Under the pieces are notes generated by a model. It worked only from the letters and a program-made list of their open reading frames with translations, did not search any database and was not told where the DNA came from. From the NCBI GenBank assembly GCA_002507565.1, contig MOXJ01000007.1, positions 1-64,000 on the forward strand: a stretch of 64,000 bases of DNA. Direction: 5' to 3'. This DNA comes from Candidatus Reconcilbacillus cellulovorans (GTDB lineage Bacteria > Bacillota > Bacilli > Paenibacillales > Reconciliibacillaceae). A program made the translations under genes and the position numbers. Below are positions 62,277 to 64,000 of the stretch, in pieces. Every line of letters starts with the position of its first letter. Position 1 is the stretch's first letter.

Positions 62277-64000
62277 AGTTCGCTTCTCAGCCTGGCCGTC
62301 ATGCGTTCCGCCTTTGCGGCTTCCGCCTCCGTCACGCGGCGGCCGGAATAGCGCGCTTTTTCGAAAAGATCCAGAAAAGTAAACAGGGCGTCCGCCGCTT
62401 TCTCGTTTTGCCGCGCCCACCGTGAGAACGTTTCTCTCGCCGTTTCGTGCTCCAGCCGCATGTACCCTTTGCGGCGGGCATGACGCAAAAGCCGGACGAA
62501 CTCGCGCGCCACCACTTGGTTCGGATCGCGCGCCGCACCGCGCGACAGCAACCCGCGGCGACGGACCGCCCATACCGCCGACAACGCGATCGCGACAGCC
62601 GACGCGGCCGCTGCCGTCGCGACGGCAATCCGTTTGCTCAGCCCGCCGGAGCCGTTCTCCGCTTTCGGCTCTTCCGTCTGCCCGACGTTTTCTGGCAGCG
62701 CCGCTTCGGGTGCCGTCTCCTCGGCCGGCCTGACTACCGGAACCGCGAATCCCGGCGTCGGCTCGAACGGAATCCAGCCGATTCCCTCGAAATACACCTC
62801 GACCCACGAATGCGCGTCCGCATTGCGGACCGTGTACGTTCCCGCGCCGTTTTCGTCGGTTCTGGGAATGCCGAGAAATTCGAGCGGGTCCTGCGGTAAC
62901 TGGCCGGGCGCGTACCCTTTCACCCAGCGCGCCGGCAGGCCGATCGAACGAACCATGACCGCCATCGCCGTTGAAAAGTAATCGCAATACCCTTCCCGAA
63001 TCTCGAACAAAAACCGGTCGACGAAATCCGCGCTCCGTCCCTTGCTTTCGTCCGGCTCGTTCGTGTACTTGAAGGTCGTGTTTAAGTACGTCTCGATCGC
63101 CTTGACCTTGTCGTACGGTGTCGCGGCGTTCTCCGTCAAAGAACGGGCCAGATCGCGGACGCGATCCGGCAGGGTCGACGGAAGCTGCAAGTACGGCAGA
63201 AGCTCGGCGCGCTCTTCCGGCGGCGGTGCCTGGCGAAGCACCGCCTCGTCCAACACGGGGACGCGTGAAGCGACCGTATACGTCTCCGGAAATTGCCGGA
63301 CGCCGCGGTAATTGACGCGCAACTCGCCGAGCGCAGGCGTCCAGAACAGCGGCAACGACGTGCGCCCCTCCTCCGGCCACCCCTCGATGCGCTCCGGCGT
63401 CGCCGCGGCGAACAATACAGGAAAACGCTCATCCTTGCGCAACATCGTCACGGACTGGCGCACTTCGACGTATTTCAACGGACCGGTCTCGACGGCGGGC
63501 TCCAGCGGTTCGCCGAGGACGACGGGATAGCGCGGCGCATTCCGTTCGGCGGCGGTCTGCTCCCACCCGCGCCCCGTATACCTGGACAACGTTTCTCCGC
63601 GCCAATACGCGCGGTGCGACGTCGTCACCGTCATGACCGGCGAATAGTCGAATCGAAAGCCGCCGCCGAGCTGGGAGCTGTTCCGGCTGTATCCGGACGA
63701 CGCATCGGCCGACGAGACCGGAGCGTCGATGATCGTCTTGCCTCCGGTGAGGACCGTCTTGCCTTGCCGCTCCATCCAGAAGGTGTACGGATCCTTCAAT
63801 ACCGGGCGCAGATCCGGCGCCGCGACGCCGAGCGTCGCCATGGAAACTCCGAGAATGGCAAGCGTCGTCCAGACCGCCCCGGGATATTCGGAAATCGGCG
63901 TCCAGCTTTCCGGACGCCGCCGCCGCAAATCATCGAAATGGCGAACCGACAACAGTCCGAGCCCGCAGACGATCACCCATACCGCCTGATCCCATAAATA
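62273..64000 (-). CDS. Transglutaminase-like membrane protein (TgpA type), N-terminus outside window
   Basis: At least 575 residues; the reading frame runs open to the window edge, so the N-terminal membrane bundle is truncated. The extracellular transglutaminase-like core shows the Cys in REGYCDYFSTAMAVMVR, the His in DAHSWVEVYFEG and the Asp position replaced within WIPFEPTPGF. A late membrane segment (AVATAAAASAVAIALSAVWA) and a C-terminal DUF4129-like region follow. Family members are thought to act at the cell envelope. In Bacillota this gene often follows a MoxR ATPase gene; that part is outside the window. Confidence 0.88.
   Translation of the reverse strand, partial: YLWDQAVWVIVCGLGLLSVRHFDDLRRRRPESWTPISEYPGAVWTTLAILGVSMATLGVAAPDLRPVLKDPYTFWMERQGKTVLTGGKTIIDAPVSSADASSGYSRNSSQLGGGFRFDYSPVMTVTTSHRAYWRGETLSRYTGRGWEQTAAERNAPRYPVVLGEPLEPAVETGPLKYVEVRQSVTMLRKDERFPVLFAAATPERIEGWPEEGRTSLPLFWTPALGELRVNYRGVRQFPETYTVASRVPVLDEAVLRQAPPPEERAELLPYLQLPSTLPDRVRDLARSLTENAATPYDKVKAIETYLNTTFKYTNEPDESKGRSADFVDRFLFEIREGYCDYFSTAMAVMVRSIGLPARWVKGYAPGQLPQDPLEFLGIPRTDENGAGTYTVRNADAHSWVEVYFEGIGWIPFEPTPGFAVPVVRPAEETAPEAALPENVGQTEEPKAENGSGGLSKRIAVATAAAASAVAIALSAVWAVRRRGLLSRGAARDPNQVVAREFVRLLRHARRKGYMRLEHETARETFSRWARQNEKAADALFTFLDLFEKARYSGRRVTEAEAAKAERMTARLRSEL

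Noticed and set aside
1-64000. CRISPR arrays, rRNA or tRNA genes, intact insertion sequences
   Set aside because: No regularly spaced repeats, transposase motifs, tRNA cloverleaf or rRNA segments were noticed when reading the window; covariance-model searches could not be run.

Overview
The window looks like a chromosomal segment of a high-GC member of the Bacillota, most likely Paenibacillaceae (Paenibacillus, Thermobacillus or Cohnella type). Three things point there. The housekeeping gene order alaS-ireB-ruvX-yrzB-mltG and yqeG-yqeH-aroE-nadD-yqeK-rsfS-yqeM is that of Bacillus. There are three copies of the LplA/LplB/YtcP sugar ABC transporter module with YesM/YesN or AraC regulators. Shine-Dalgarno sites are strong and sigma-A promoters are recognisable. 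No rRNA, tRNA, CRISPR array or intact insertion sequence was found.

Layout. (1) 1-136: tail of a CBM3 cellulose-binding protein. (2) 254-2403, plus strand: a visibly AT-richer operon with a consensus promoter, a structured leader ending in a terminator, a YbcI-like DUF2294 gene, a second terminator, an SbtA-type bicarbonate transporter and a carbonic-anhydrase-like protein. It is probably an inorganic-carbon uptake system under RNA-level control. (3) 2400-13333, minus strand: arabinogalactan/pectin cluster 1 with GH51, GH105, YesM, YesN, solute-binding protein (SBP), two permeases and GH53. (4) 13459-16057, plus strand: three-gene ABC exporter, then an unexplained folded repeat. (5) 16217-27931, minus strand: cluster 2 with GH42, YesM, YesN, two permeases, SBP, acetylesterase and a DinB protein, divergent from an AraC regulator (28057-28893).

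(6) 28882-38756: cluster 3. It holds an orphan SBP, a membrane-bound AraC regulator (YesS type), a GH105-like hydrolase, an unrecognised alpha/alpha-toroid protein, two permeases and an SBP paralogous to the orphan. (7) 38935-44628, minus strand: adaptor, ATPase and FtsX-type permease (YknXYZ/MacAB type) coupled to a large secreted beta-rich protein, followed upstream by an MFS exporter and a chemotaxis receptor. (8) 48450-53546: alaS to mltG operon with two DUF1292 genes. (9) 53697-57196: ECF sigma factor, probable anti-sigma factor and ABC transporter, joined by ATGA overlaps. (10) 57291-62209: yqeG-to-yqeM operon lacking yhbY. (11) 62273-64000: transglutaminase-like membrane protein cut by the window edge.

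How the genes work together. The three sugar clusters fit uptake and intracellular breakdown of type I arabinogalactan and rhamnogalacturonan-I side chains: galactanase (GH53), beta-galactosidase (GH42), arabinofuranosidase (GH51), unsaturated rhamnogalacturonyl hydrolases (GH105) and a deacetylase. Each transporter has its own sensor-regulator pair or AraC protein. Hairpins lie between SBP and permease genes, which would favour excess SBP. Possible CcpA (cre) sites occur near two clusters. All functions are inferred from motifs and context in the sequence; no database search was run.
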